Shown piece after piece: positions 44,310-52,154 of a stretch of 64,000 nucleotides of DNA. Numbering within the stretch: the stretch's first letter is position 1; every line of letters begins with the position of its first letter. The translations under genes and the position numbers were made by a program. The notes beneath the pieces were generated by a model. It had not been told where the DNA came from, ran no database searches, and saw only the letters and a program-made list of their open reading frames with translations. Origin of the DNA: Olsenella sp. kh2p3 (GTDB lineage: Bacteria > Actinomycetota > Coriobacteriia > Coriobacteriales > Atopobiaceae); the NCBI GenBank assembly GCA_900119625.1, contig FPKD01000010.1, forward strand, positions 1 through 64,000, in the 5' to 3' direction.

Positions 44310-45611
44310 TTACGCCAAGCCGTCAATCTGTCCAATAGCCCAAAGGGGGATGTTCACAAGCCACCCCTCATCGCGATACGGCGAGAGGGACGTGCGCACG
44401 GCGCGAGACAGACTGAACTTCTCGCATGCCACCTTGAGGCTCTTCGACTTGAGGTTCTCCGCTGCTTTCACCTCTATGGGAAGCAGAGCGCCATCTTTCT
44501 CGATGGCGAAGTCTGTCTCGGCAGTGCCCGTCGAAGACGACCAGTATACGGGCGCGTGCCCATGTGCCAGCAGCTGCTGGTCCACGTATTGCTCTGTAAG
44601 CGCACCTTTGAACTCCGTGAAGAGCCTTGATCCATCAAGGACGATTTTCTGATCAAGCCCCGCCAAAGCTCCCAACAGTCCCACATCCACGCAGAAGAGC
44701 TTGAAACTTGACACATCCTCATAGCCCACAAGGGGATACCTCAGCGCGTCGACACGGGGAACCTTGCTCGCTACTCCGTAATCAACCAGCCACTGAATGC
44801 ACTCCTCAAAGTCTCGGGCACGCGCTCCTGGCCGCACTGCCCCGTATACGAAGCGCTTGTTCTCGCGCGCGAGCTGACCGGGTAGCGACTTCCAGACCAG
44901 ACGCATCCTCTCGAGAATGCGTGCCGGAGCATGTTTTGAGAAGTCCGCCTCATATCCGTCGACAATCTGCCGCTGTAGCCGGCGACACTCGTTGTAATCC
45001 CCACTCCGCACAAACGCCTGGGCAACCTCGGGCATACCCCCAACAGCCAAGTAATCCCTCAAGCGAGCGGCAAGCACATCGTGCAGTCTCTCAAGTGCTC
45101 CAAGGTCCTGCGCCTCAAGCGCGTCCGCAACGGGATCTCCATTTGCTGCCCTAAGAAACTCTTCAAAAGAAAGCGGCCGCAGCGTGAGCTCGTCGACCTT
45201 GCCAACGGGATACGACTCACCAGCTCTTCTCAGCGCCAGCCCCATGTACGACCCCGCAGCAATCACATGAAACTCACGCGCCTGCTCGCAGAAGTACTTG
45301 AGCGACGTCAAGGCACGAGGTGCTTCTTGAATCTCGTCAAAGGCGAGAAGGGTCGTTAAGGGATCAATTGGGCGTCCAGCTCTAAGCTCGACATCTCGAA
45401 CAATGCGACGCGGATTCAAGTCGCCATCGAAGATGGTGCGTGCGCCCTCATCCTGCATGAAATCGATGCGCACTACATCTTTGAACTGAGAACGGCCAAA
45501 CTCATCGATGAGCCAGGTCTTGCCGGTCTGACGAGCCCCCTTTAGAACCAAGGGCTTACGGTTCTCGCGGGTCTTCCACGCAAGAAGATCGTTCATGAGA
45601 GTTCTCTGCAT
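44310..45611 (-). CDS. AAA-type ATPase with DUF4143 domain
   Basis: A 433-residue protein. Walker A LKGARQTGKTWL and Walker B LLAFDEIQEAP lie in the N-terminal AAA_14 domain, with sensor-type AAGSYMGLAL. The C-terminal part (about 200-430) is DUF4143, ending in a PD-(D/E)XK-like stretch TAETDFAIEKDGALLPIEVKA. Cellular role is not established for this family, which is common in multiple scattered copies in gut anaerobes. GGGGGC precedes ATG 45611. Three imperfect 33-bp repeats lie upstream. A second family member sits at 62.2 kb. Confidence 0.88.
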   Translation of the reverse strand: MQRTLMNDLLAWKTRENRKPLVLKGARQTGKTWLIDEFGRSQFKDVVRIDFMQDEGARTIFDGDLNPRRIVRDVELRAGRPIDPLTTLLAFDEIQEAPRALTSLKYFCEQAREFHVIAAGSYMGLALRRAGESYPVGKVDELTLRPLSFEEFLRAANGDPVADALEAQDLGALERLHDVLAARLRDYLAVGGMPEVAQAFVRSGDYNECRRLQRQIVDGYEADFSKHAPARILERMRLVWKSLPGQLARENKRFVYGAVRPGARARDFEECIQWLVDYGVASKVPRVDALRYPLVGYEDVSSFKLFCVDVGLLGALAGLDQKIVLDGSRLFTEFKGALTEQYVDQQLLAHGHAPVYWSSSTGTAETDFAIEKDGALLPIEVKAAENLKSKSLKVACEKFSLSRAVRTSLSPYRDEGWLVNIPLWAIGQIDGLA

Positions 45612-45660
45612 CAGGCTGCCCCCATCCATCGCTTGTATGGCCCATCATACGCAACTCACA

Positions 45661-45753
45661 CGATTTTCGTTGGAATAATGTGGATTACTCCCACATTATT
45701 CGTTGGAAAAACGTGCGAGTCTCCCACATTTTCCTATGGAATCATACGCAGCT
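45661..45753. repeat. Three 33-bp imperfect tandem repeats upstream of the DUF4143 ATPase gene
   Basis: Units begin TTTTCGTTGGAA (about 45664), TATTCGTTGGAA (45697) and TTTCCTATGGAA (45729), spaced 33 and 32 bp, each followed by a GTG-containing segment and (first two) CTCCCACAT. The first unit junction also forms a perfect dyad: AATAATGTGG, six bases, CCACATTATT-type. The DNA is AT-richer than its surroundings and lies 50-140 bp before the ATPase start, so it probably covers its promoter. Confidence 0.85.
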
Positions 45754-45823
45754 GTTTAGGAAGGGCAAAAAACAGCAGTCACAAAGGAACTCCGCCGTCA
45801 GAATAACGTGAAGCTTCGTTACG

Positions 45824-45853
45824 AAAAGAGGGCGGACCAAAGGCCCGCCCTCT
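45824..45853 (-). terminator. Rho-independent terminator of the malic enzyme gene
   Basis: On the minus strand AGAGGGCGG pairs with CCGCCCTCT around a short loop (CCTTTGG), followed by TTTTCG. It lies 35 bp beyond the stop. A perfect palindrome CGTTCGAGTACTCGAACG (45864-45881) sits between stop and terminator. Confidence 0.9.
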
Positions 45854-45888
45854 CAAATACGTTCGTTCGAGTACTCGAACGCCCGAAG

Positions 45889-47067
45889 CTAGATTCTTGC
45901 AACCCCGCTCTTGCGCGCAGCGTCGGCCACGGCTGCAGCGACGGCAGACGCGACGCGCTTGTCGAAGGCACCGGGGATGATGTAGTCCGCAGCACGGTGC
46001 TCGTCGTCCACCAGGCCGGCGATGGCGTAGGCCGCAGCCTCCATCATGTCGTCGTTGATGTCGCTCGCACGCACGTCAAGCGCGCCGCGGAAGATGCCCG
46101 GGAACGCCAGCACGTTGTTGATCTGATTGGGGAAGTCCGAACGGCCAGTCGCCGCCACGGCAGCGCCGGCGGCAAGCGCCTCGTCGGGCATGATCTCGGG
46201 CACGGGGTTCGCGCAGGCAAAGATGATGGGGTCCTTGGCCATCAAGCGCACCATGTCCTGCGAGACCAGGTTGGGCTTGGAGACGCCCACAAAGACGTCC
46301 GCACCCTTGAGGGCGTCGGCAAGTGAGCCCTGGACCTTCTCGGTGTTGGTCCAAGTGGCGACCTCCTGCTTCACCGGGTTCAATCCGTCGCGGCCCTCGT
46401 AAATGGCACCAGTGTGATCGCAGATGATGATGTCCTTCACGCCCATGCGCTTCATGAGGCGAGCAATGGAGATGCCCGCAGCACCGGCACCCGAGAAGAC
46501 CACCTTGACGTCGCCGAGATCACGACCGGTGAGGCGGCACGCGTTGATCAGCGCGGCACAGGTCACGACCGCGGTGCCATGCTGGTCGTCATGGAAGACG
46601 GGAATGTCGCAGGTCTCCTTGAGGCGACGCTCAATCTCGAAGCAGCGCGGCGCGGAGATGTCCTCGAGGTTCACGCCGCCAAAGCTGCCGGCGAGCAGCT
46701 GCACGGTGCGCACGATCTCATCCACGTCGTTGGAGCGGATGCACAGGGGGAAGGCGTCCACGTCGGCGAAGGTCTTGAAGAGAGCACACTTGCCCTCCAT
46801 GACGGGCATGCCCGCCTCGGGGCCAATGTTGCCCAGGCCGAGAACCGCGGAGCCATCGGTCACAACGGCGACGAGGTTCCAGCGACGGGTGTACTCGTAC
46901 GAGAGGCTCGGATCCTTCTGGATCTCCAGGCAGGGAACAGCGACGCCCGGCGTGTAGGCCACGGCAAGCTCCTCCGGCGTGCTGATCTGGGCCCTGCTCA
47001 CGACCTCGATCTTGCCGTGCCACTCCTTGTGTGCGTCAAGTGCGTGCTGCTTTGCATCGTCAGCCAT
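45889..47067 (-). CDS. Malic enzyme (malate dehydrogenase, decarboxylating)
   Basis: A 392-residue enzyme of the short bacterial type. AVAYTPGVAVPCLEI is the N-terminal signature with the catalytic Tyr, LGLGNIGPEAGMPVMEGK the substrate region with catalytic Lys, FHDDQHGTAVV the metal-binding Asp pair, and VVFSGAGAAGISIARLM the NAD(P)-binding loop. It oxidatively decarboxylates malate to pyruvate and CO2; NAD or NADP preference is not certain. GGAGCCAAG precedes ATG 47067. It is divergent from the hydroxyacyl-CoA dehydrogenase operon and ends with its own terminator. Confidence 0.94.
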   Translation of the reverse strand: MADDAKQHALDAHKEWHGKIEVVSRAQISTPEELAVAYTPGVAVPCLEIQKDPSLSYEYTRRWNLVAVVTDGSAVLGLGNIGPEAGMPVMEGKCALFKTFADVDAFPLCIRSNDVDEIVRTVQLLAGSFGGVNLEDISAPRCFEIERRLKETCDIPVFHDDQHGTAVVTCAALINACRLTGRDLGDVKVVFSGAGAAGISIARLMKRMGVKDIIICDHTGAIYEGRDGLNPVKQEVATWTNTEKVQGSLADALKGADVFVGVSKPNLVSQDMVRLMAKDPIIFACANPVPEIMPDEALAAGAAVAATGRSDFPNQINNVLAFPGIFRGALDVRASDINDDMMEAAAYAIAGLVDDEHRAADYIIPGAFDKRVASAVAAAVADAARKSGVARI

Positions 47068-47188
47068 CTTGGCTCCTTCGACGAAAGGGGACAACTTACA
47101 CGACCTTTCTATCTTAAGCCATCGACAGATGCCCAGAGCACGTTACCCGGCCTATACTTCTTTGCAAACGGGCGTCGGAAGGATTGGC

Positions 47189-48154
47189 ATGAAGGCGAAC
47201 GACATCAAGGTGGCCGCATCCATCTGCGCGGGGGTCATCGGCTACAGCTACGCACTCAAGTTCGCAATGGCGGGCCTTGAGGTCTGGGCACAAAACCGCA
47301 CGCCGGAGTCCAGCAAGCTTGCGCAGCAGCGTGTGCATGAGAGCCTGAACTCCCTCGTAAACAACAGCGTCTACACCGAGGAGCAGGCGCAGGAAATCGC
47401 GTCCCGCATCCACTACACCAACTCCGTCGCCGAGGCAGTGAAGAACGCGCAGTTCATCCAGGAGAGCTCGGCGGAGCACTACGAGGTCAAGTGGGAGATT
47501 GTTGGGCAGATCGAGGCCGCCGCAGCCCCGGACGCAATCATCGCAAGCTCCACTTCGGGACTTCTCGTGACCGAAATCGCCAAGAACGCAAAGCACCCCG
47601 AGCGCTTCTGCGGCGGGCACCCCTACAATCCGCCTCATCTCATCCCCCTCGTTGAGATAACGCGCGGCGAGAAGACCACGGAGGAGACCGTCGCGTGCGC
47701 CAAGGACTTCTACCAGCGCATTGGCATGGAGCCCGTTGTGCTCCAGAAAGAAGCCCTGGGCTTCATCTGCAACCGACTCCAGATGGCGCTCTACCGCGAG
47801 GTGGCGGATCTCGTGATGAACGGCGTGTGCTCGGTCGAGGACGCGGACAAGGCGGTGACCTTTGGTCCTGGCATCCGCTGGGGCATCATGGGGCCGTCCC
47901 TTGTGTTCGAGCTTGGCGGCGGAAAGGGAGGCGTCTCCGGGCTCATGAACCACCTGCGCGACTCCACGACGCTTTGGCTCCAGGACATGGCAGACTGGAA
48001 GGAGTTCCCAGCCGAGTGGGCTGACATCGCCCAGAGGGGCGTTAACGAGGAGCTCTCGCACCGCACCCCCGAGACGGGCAACACTCCGGAGACCCTTGCC
48101 GAATACCGTGACCATATGCTCATCGAAGAGCTCAAGCTCCATGGCAAGCTCTAG
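47189..48154 (+). CDS. 3-hydroxyacyl-CoA dehydrogenase-family protein
   Basis: A 321-residue two-domain dehydrogenase. The NAD-binding loop SICAGVIGYSYALKF is a shortened variant of G-x-G-x-x-G (A-G-V-I-G). ASSTSGLLVTEIA holds the serine near the active site, FCGGHPYNPPHLIPLVEI the catalytic histidine with the N-P motif, and EALGFICNRLQMALYREV the C-terminal domain hinge. This arrangement fits L-3-hydroxyacyl-CoA, L-carnitine or L-gulonate dehydrogenases; a single-domain beta-oxidation role is not supported by neighbours. GGAAGGATTGGC precedes the ATG. The next gene starts 13 bp later. Confidence 0.85.
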   Translation: MKANDIKVAASICAGVIGYSYALKFAMAGLEVWAQNRTPESSKLAQQRVHESLNSLVNNSVYTEEQAQEIASRIHYTNSVAEAVKNAQFIQESSAEHYEVKWEIVGQIEAAAAPDAIIASSTSGLLVTEIAKNAKHPERFCGGHPYNPPHLIPLVEITRGEKTTEETVACAKDFYQRIGMEPVVLQKEALGFICNRLQMALYREVADLVMNGVCSVEDADKAVTFGPGIRWGIMGPSLVFELGGGKGGVSGLMNHLRDSTTLWLQDMADWKEFPAEWADIAQRGVNEELSHRTPETGNTPETLAEYRDHMLIEELKLHGKL

Positions 48155-48167
48155 GGAGCGCCAGCAC

Positions 48168-48443
48168 ATGACACAGAGCGTCCTCATCAAAGACACCACG
48201 CGAGAAGAGCGCGAGGAGATCGTGCGCCGCGGGCTCAACTTCTGCGGCGACGGGTCCTGCGAGCAGTGCGTCGGCTGCTCCATGGGCGTGGGGTCAATCG
48301 ATGCCATGTACAAGCCCTACATCGACGGCAAGCTGGAGCTGGCAGAGGTCAACATGCTGCACGCCGCCACCACGTTCACGCTGGGAGGCGGGAGAAATGC
48401 AGACATCGCATCCGCATCCAGCGCCGAGACGAGCAAAGAATAG
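48168..48443 (+). CDS. Small cysteine-rich protein, unknown function
   Basis: A 91-residue protein with a compact cluster, NFCGDGSCEQCVGCSMG, giving four cysteines in C-x4-C-x2-C-x2-C spacing, well suited to bind iron-sulfur or zinc. MYKPYIDGKLELAEVN follows and then a weaker C-terminus. Similar short proteins occur in anaerobic Firmicutes and are sometimes mislabelled as purine-biosynthesis proteins; I make no functional claim. GGGAGCG precedes the ATG. It sits between the dehydrogenase and trmB with gaps of 13 and 10 bp, so it is cotranscribed. Confidence 0.7.
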   Translation: MTQSVLIKDTTREEREEIVRRGLNFCGDGSCEQCVGCSMGVGSIDAMYKPYIDGKLELAEVNMLHAATTFTLGGGRNADIASASSAETSKE

Positions 48444-48453
48444 CCGAGGTTCA

Positions 48454-49326
48454 ATGCACGCACGCACACCCAAGCACTTCGTCCTCGAGGAGCGCCTTGA
48501 GCGCTACGCAGACTACATCGAACCGGCGCCACAGGACTATGCCGGCCGCTGGGCCGAGGCATGCCACCCCCTGAGCGGCACCGCCATCCCAGCAGACGGC
48601 GCGGAGCAACCAGGACGCTTTCGCGAGGTACGCCTCGACCTGGGCTGCGGCAAGGGCGCCTTCACGGTGGAGGCAGCGCGCCGCGAGCCGGGCGTCCTCT
48701 TCCTCGGCATGGACGGCGAGCCCCTCTGCATGGCGTACGCCGGCGGTCTCGCCGCAAAGAGCGGTCTCGAGAACGTCGTCTTTCTCGCCTGGGACGGCCA
48801 TCGCGTGACAGAGGCCTTCGCCCCCGGCGAGCTCTCGCGCATCTACCTCAACTTCCCCACGCCGTTCCCGCGCAAGCGCCAGGCGCGCCTTCGCCTCACC
48901 GACGCCACCTGCCTCATGGACTACCGTCGCATCCTCGCGCCACAGGGCACGCTGCGGCTCAAGACCGACAGCCGGCCCCTCTACCTCTTCACGCTCGAGG
49001 AGCTTGCCGCTGCCGGCTACAAGGTGCTCTGGACCAGCGAGGACGCCCGCGCAGACTTCCCCGACGACCCCACAAGCGGCTACGAAGAGCGCCTTGCCGC
49101 AAACGGCGCCAAGGTCTTCGCGCTGGAGGCAACGCCGGGACCAGCACCCGCGAGCTTCTCGCCCACGCCGCAGCGCGGCCTGGTGGAGTACCTCCCCCAG
49201 GACCTCGCGGACCTCGACTACGTTCCCTTGGGCATGGAGGCCACGGTATGGAACATGCGCAACCGCGAGGCGAAGCTCTGGGCAAAAGGCCACAAGGGCA
49301 GCAGCTCCGCCCAGAACGCCGACTAG
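48454..49326 (+). CDS. trmB: tRNA (guanine-N7)-methyltransferase
   Basis: A 290-residue SAM-dependent enzyme. VRLDLGCGKGAFTVEAA is the SAM-binding motif I, LNFPTPFPRKRQARLRL matches the family's F-P-D-P-W-x-K-x-R-H-x-K-R-R segment, and TSGYEERLAANGAKV fits the C-terminal T-x-Y-E motif. It makes m7G46 in tRNA variable loops. A roughly 40-residue insertion near the N-terminus and about 30 extra residues at the C-terminus make it longer than typical TrmB (about 215-240). It ends the three-gene operon starting at 47189. Confidence 0.9.
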   Translation: MHARTPKHFVLEERLERYADYIEPAPQDYAGRWAEACHPLSGTAIPADGAEQPGRFREVRLDLGCGKGAFTVEAARREPGVLFLGMDGEPLCMAYAGGLAAKSGLENVVFLAWDGHRVTEAFAPGELSRIYLNFPTPFPRKRQARLRLTDATCLMDYRRILAPQGTLRLKTDSRPLYLFTLEELAAAGYKVLWTSEDARADFPDDPTSGYEERLAANGAKVFALEATPGPAPASFSPTPQRGLVEYLPQDLADLDYVPLGMEATVWNMRNREAKLWAKGHKGSSSAQNAD

Positions 49327-49399
49327 ATGCCCCAGCAGAGAAGCGCCGCCTTGCATGATGGCAAGGCGACGCAGCTAGATGCTGGCGTTGCTCGCGCGC

Positions 49400-50332
49400 C
49401 TATGCGGTGGCGCCAGCCCAATGTGCGTTCACGCAGGACTGCGGCGCGGGCACAAAGCCCTCGAAGATCACTGGTGCACCCTCCTCCTCGGAGGCAAGCA
49501 TGTCTCGCTCGCTGCGGATGGTCCACGTGACCAGCTTGCCGCCGAGAAGCCCGCACACCAGGCGCACGGCGGGTTGCTTGCGGTCATCAAACTTGTACGC
49601 GATGAAGTCCGGCTTGGCGGCAGCGTTCCCGAGAAGTGCGGTCGCTCCCACGCACAGCGGCAGAGGCAGCGCCTTGGCGCTCGCGCCGGCATCCCGCCCA
49701 AGGAAGTCCATCGAGAGCTGCCCGCGGATGACCTCGGGGCGGTTGCAGCGAAGCCACACGAGCACTGCGGGATCGAAGCTCTCGATGCAGTAGCGCACGT
49801 CGAAGGTGTCCAGGCACTCCATGACACGGCTGGTGAGAAGGTCGGCGTTCTCGCAGTACGTCTTGACCTCGATGATGAGCGGCGCGGGCATGGAACCCTC
49901 CCCGTTCCACTCGAAGATGCGCAGGACCTCGCCGAGCGTGGGAATGCCCTGGCCTGTCCCGTTGAGGCGAAGCTCCTCGAGCTGCGGGCGCGTGAGCTCC
50001 TCGACCGTGCCCTCCTTGCCCGTCATGCGCTTGAGGTCCGAGTCGTGGATGACCACCAGGCGGTCGTCCGCCGTGAGGTGAACGTCCAGCTCAACGCCAA
50101 AGCCGTACTCGCGGGCGCGTCTGAAGGCCGCGAGCGAGTTCTCCGGGGCGCCAAGCGTGTCGTCGTGAAGGCCGCGATGCGCGTAGCGGTAGCGCGCGAA
50201 CTCCTCCCAGCGCTCGTCGACCGACTTGTCCCCCGTGCGCGGTGCCATCCCGCACACGGCAGCCGCTCCCAGGCCTGCGGCGATGCCGGCGGCAAAGAGC
50301 GCCGGATGCTTGCGAATCATGCAGGTTGTCAT
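49400..50332 (-). CDS. Membrane-anchored glycerophosphodiester phosphodiesterase
   Basis: A 310-residue GDPD protein. An N-terminal hydrophobic segment (about 10-27) serves as signal anchor. YAHRGLHDDTLGAPENSLAAF contains the catalytic H-R-G and E-N residues, FGVELDVHLTADDRLVVIHD the metal-binding E-x-D and second catalytic histidine, and IIEVK the third acidic site. It would release glycerol 3-phosphate from glycerophosphodiesters or teichoic-type polymers outside the cell. GGGAGGAC precedes ATG 50332. The MFS transporter gene ends 58 bp upstream in the same direction, so they may be cotranscribed. Confidence 0.9.
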   Translation of the reverse strand: MTTCMIRKHPALFAAGIAAGLGAAAVCGMAPRTGDKSVDERWEEFARYRYAHRGLHDDTLGAPENSLAAFRRAREYGFGVELDVHLTADDRLVVIHDSDLKRMTGKEGTVEELTRPQLEELRLNGTGQGIPTLGEVLRIFEWNGEGSMPAPLIIEVKTYCENADLLTSRVMECLDTFDVRYCIESFDPAVLVWLRCNRPEVIRGQLSMDFLGRDAGASAKALPLPLCVGATALLGNAAAKPDFIAYKFDDRKQPAVRLVCGLLGGKLVTWTIRSERDMLASEEEGAPVIFEGFVPAPQSCVNAHWAGATA

Positions 50333-50390
50333 CGAAAGTCCTCCCCCCCCCGATTCCAGCGACACAGAACGCAATGCGCCTAGGATAGCG

Positions 50391-51722
50391 CTAGTCCGTG
50401 TCAAACGCCTCGAGGCCGCGCTTCTCGACCAACTTCGAGTCGCCGTGATGCACGAAGAGCATGGTCACGAAGCTCGCGGCCACGAACACCGTGGCGTAGA
50501 TGAAGAGCGAGCGATAGCTCACGTTGTGCATGAGCCAGCCGGCGGCGATCGGCGTGACCGTCTGCGCAGCCATCGAGAACGTGTAGTAGAGGCCCGTGAA
50601 CTTGCCGGTGTCGGAGCCCTTGCACATCTCGACCACCATGGGCAGCGAGTTCACGTTGATGCCGGCCCAGCCCATGCCAAGGACGATCATCACCACGTAG
50701 AGCACGGGCGAGAAGCCCATGCCGGCAAAGGTCCAGGCGGCGCAAAACGCAAAGCCTCCGCCGAGAAGCACAATGCCGCCCTGGATGGTGCGCTTGCGGC
50801 CAACGCGGCTGGCGATGGCGCCCACGGGAATGTACGAGACAATGGCGCCAACGTTGGCCACGATGAGGCAGCGGCTTGCCTCGCCCAGCGCCATGCCCCA
50901 CTCTGCCTGCGCATACGTGGTAAACCAGGTCTCCATGGCGTTGTAGCCAATGAACCACAGGGCAATGGATGCGAGAAGGAAGCCCAGCGAGCGCCTGACC
51001 GGCGCGGGGAGCACCTCCTTGCCCGTGGCGGCGTCCTTCTCGACAAGGTTCTCCTCGGGGTGCTTGGCCTCGTATGCCGCGACCTCGGCCTCGAGCTTGG
51101 GCTCCTTTACGGTGAGAAACACGATAGCTACCGAGACCACCATGATGGCAGCGACAATCACAAAGAGCGGCAGGTAGTCCACGTGATCGAGGCCAGCAGT
51201 GCGGCCCTTGTTGTAGAGCACGGAGGCAATCCCCAGGTAGATGATGCCGCCCACGGCGCCCATGAGGTTGATGATCGCGTTTGCGGGCGAGCGCAGCGGC
51301 TTGGGCGTGCAGTCCGGCATAAGGGCCACGGCTGGACTGCGGTAGGTCCCCATGGCAACAAGCACAAAGAGCAGCACGCCAATGAACGCGGCGAGAAGGG
51401 CACCCGAGCCGTCCGCATAGTACGCGTTGTCGATGATGGGCAGGAAGATCATGCCAACCACGGCAAGCGCCGTACCCACGAGGATGAAGGGCATGCGGCG
51501 GCCCAGGCGGCTGTGGCACCGGTCCGAGAGCGAGCCAAAGAACGGCAGGAGGAAGAGGGCGAGGACGTTGTCGGCGGCCATGATCATGCCCGAGAACGTC
51601 TCGTCCAAGTGGAACGTGTTCGTGAGCATGAGCGGAATCACGCTGTTGTACATCTGCCAGAACGCGCAGATGGAGAAGAACGCAAAGCCGATAAGGACGG
51701 TCCTGCGCACGTTGAGTTTCAC
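50391..51722 (-). CDS. Major facilitator superfamily transporter
   Basis: A 443-residue protein with 12 predicted helices. LSDRCHSRLGRRMP in loop 2-3 is the MFS motif A, and the second-half counterpart ASRVGRKRTIQGG is also present; a long charged loop between helices 6 and 7 (about 215-245) is typical. It resembles the glycoside-pentoside-hexuronide or SLC45-like sugar:H+ symporter group more than drug exporters. Substrate is unknown, although the downstream glycerophosphodiesterase hints at glycerophosphodiesters or a sugar. GGAGGAACCC precedes the ATG. A 61-bp-spaced hairpin array lies in the divergent region upstream. Confidence 0.85.
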   Translation of the reverse strand: MKLNVRRTVLIGFAFFSICAFWQMYNSVIPLMLTNTFHLDETFSGMIMAADNVLALFLLPFFGSLSDRCHSRLGRRMPFILVGTALAVVGMIFLPIIDNAYYADGSGALLAAFIGVLLFVLVAMGTYRSPAVALMPDCTPKPLRSPANAIINLMGAVGGIIYLGIASVLYNKGRTAGLDHVDYLPLFVIVAAIMVVSVAIVFLTVKEPKLEAEVAAYEAKHPEENLVEKDAATGKEVLPAPVRRSLGFLLASIALWFIGYNAMETWFTTYAQAEWGMALGEASRCLIVANVGAIVSYIPVGAIASRVGRKRTIQGGIVLLGGGFAFCAAWTFAGMGFSPVLYVVMIVLGMGWAGINVNSLPMVVEMCKGSDTGKFTGLYYTFSMAAQTVTPIAAGWLMHNVSYRSLFIYATVFVAASFVTMLFVHHGDSKLVEKRGLEAFDTD

Positions 51723-52154
51723 GGGTTCCTCCTAACGCCGGGGTTGCCGCACATCTTTGATGCTAGCTGGCGCGAGGGACGGAGGTGCCGTCGGCCGCCG
51801 GCGGTCTGGCAGGCGGCGCGGAGCGGGGCAGCGGCGCCCTTCTCGCCCGGCGACGCGCTCCTCTCCCGGCGGCGCCCTTCTCAGCTGCTTTGCTGCCCTT
51901 GTCGCCGTCGCCGGAAGAGCTATATTTTCGCCATTTGCAACATAACCCCCCGCTCCGGCGACAAAATGTCGCCGGAAGTGGCCAAATGGTGCACAGTGCA
52001 TCAAATTGCGTGCTCCGGCGACAAGCAACCACTCTCGTCGGCGCAAGCCCCATCCGCGCCGAATCCGCTGTGCGCCGACACCCGCGGGTGATACTGTAGA
52101 AACTTGCAAACTCAGCCCCCGCTCTCGGGAGCCCTTGAAGGAAGGCCGCAAACG
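51723..52154. other. 432-bp divergent intergenic region with a hairpin array
   Basis: No gene is supportable. The centre is a repeat array (51907-52022). The left part (51780-51900) is extremely GC-rich with CCCGGCG/CTTCTC words resembling degraded array units. AAGGAAGGCC at about 52138-52147 is the ribosome-binding site for the next gene. Confidence 0.7.
51907..52022. repeat. Array of GTCGCCGGA / TCCGGCGAC motifs at about 61-bp spacing
   Basis: GTCGCCGGAAG starts at 51907 and 51968 (61 bp apart); GCTCCGGCGAC starts at 51952 and 52012 (60 bp apart). The central pair makes a hairpin: TCCGGCGAC, loop AAAAT, GTCGCCGGA (51954-51976). Sequence, loop size and spacing parallel the array at 894-1198, and both arrays lie between divergent genes. 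Confidence 0.85.
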
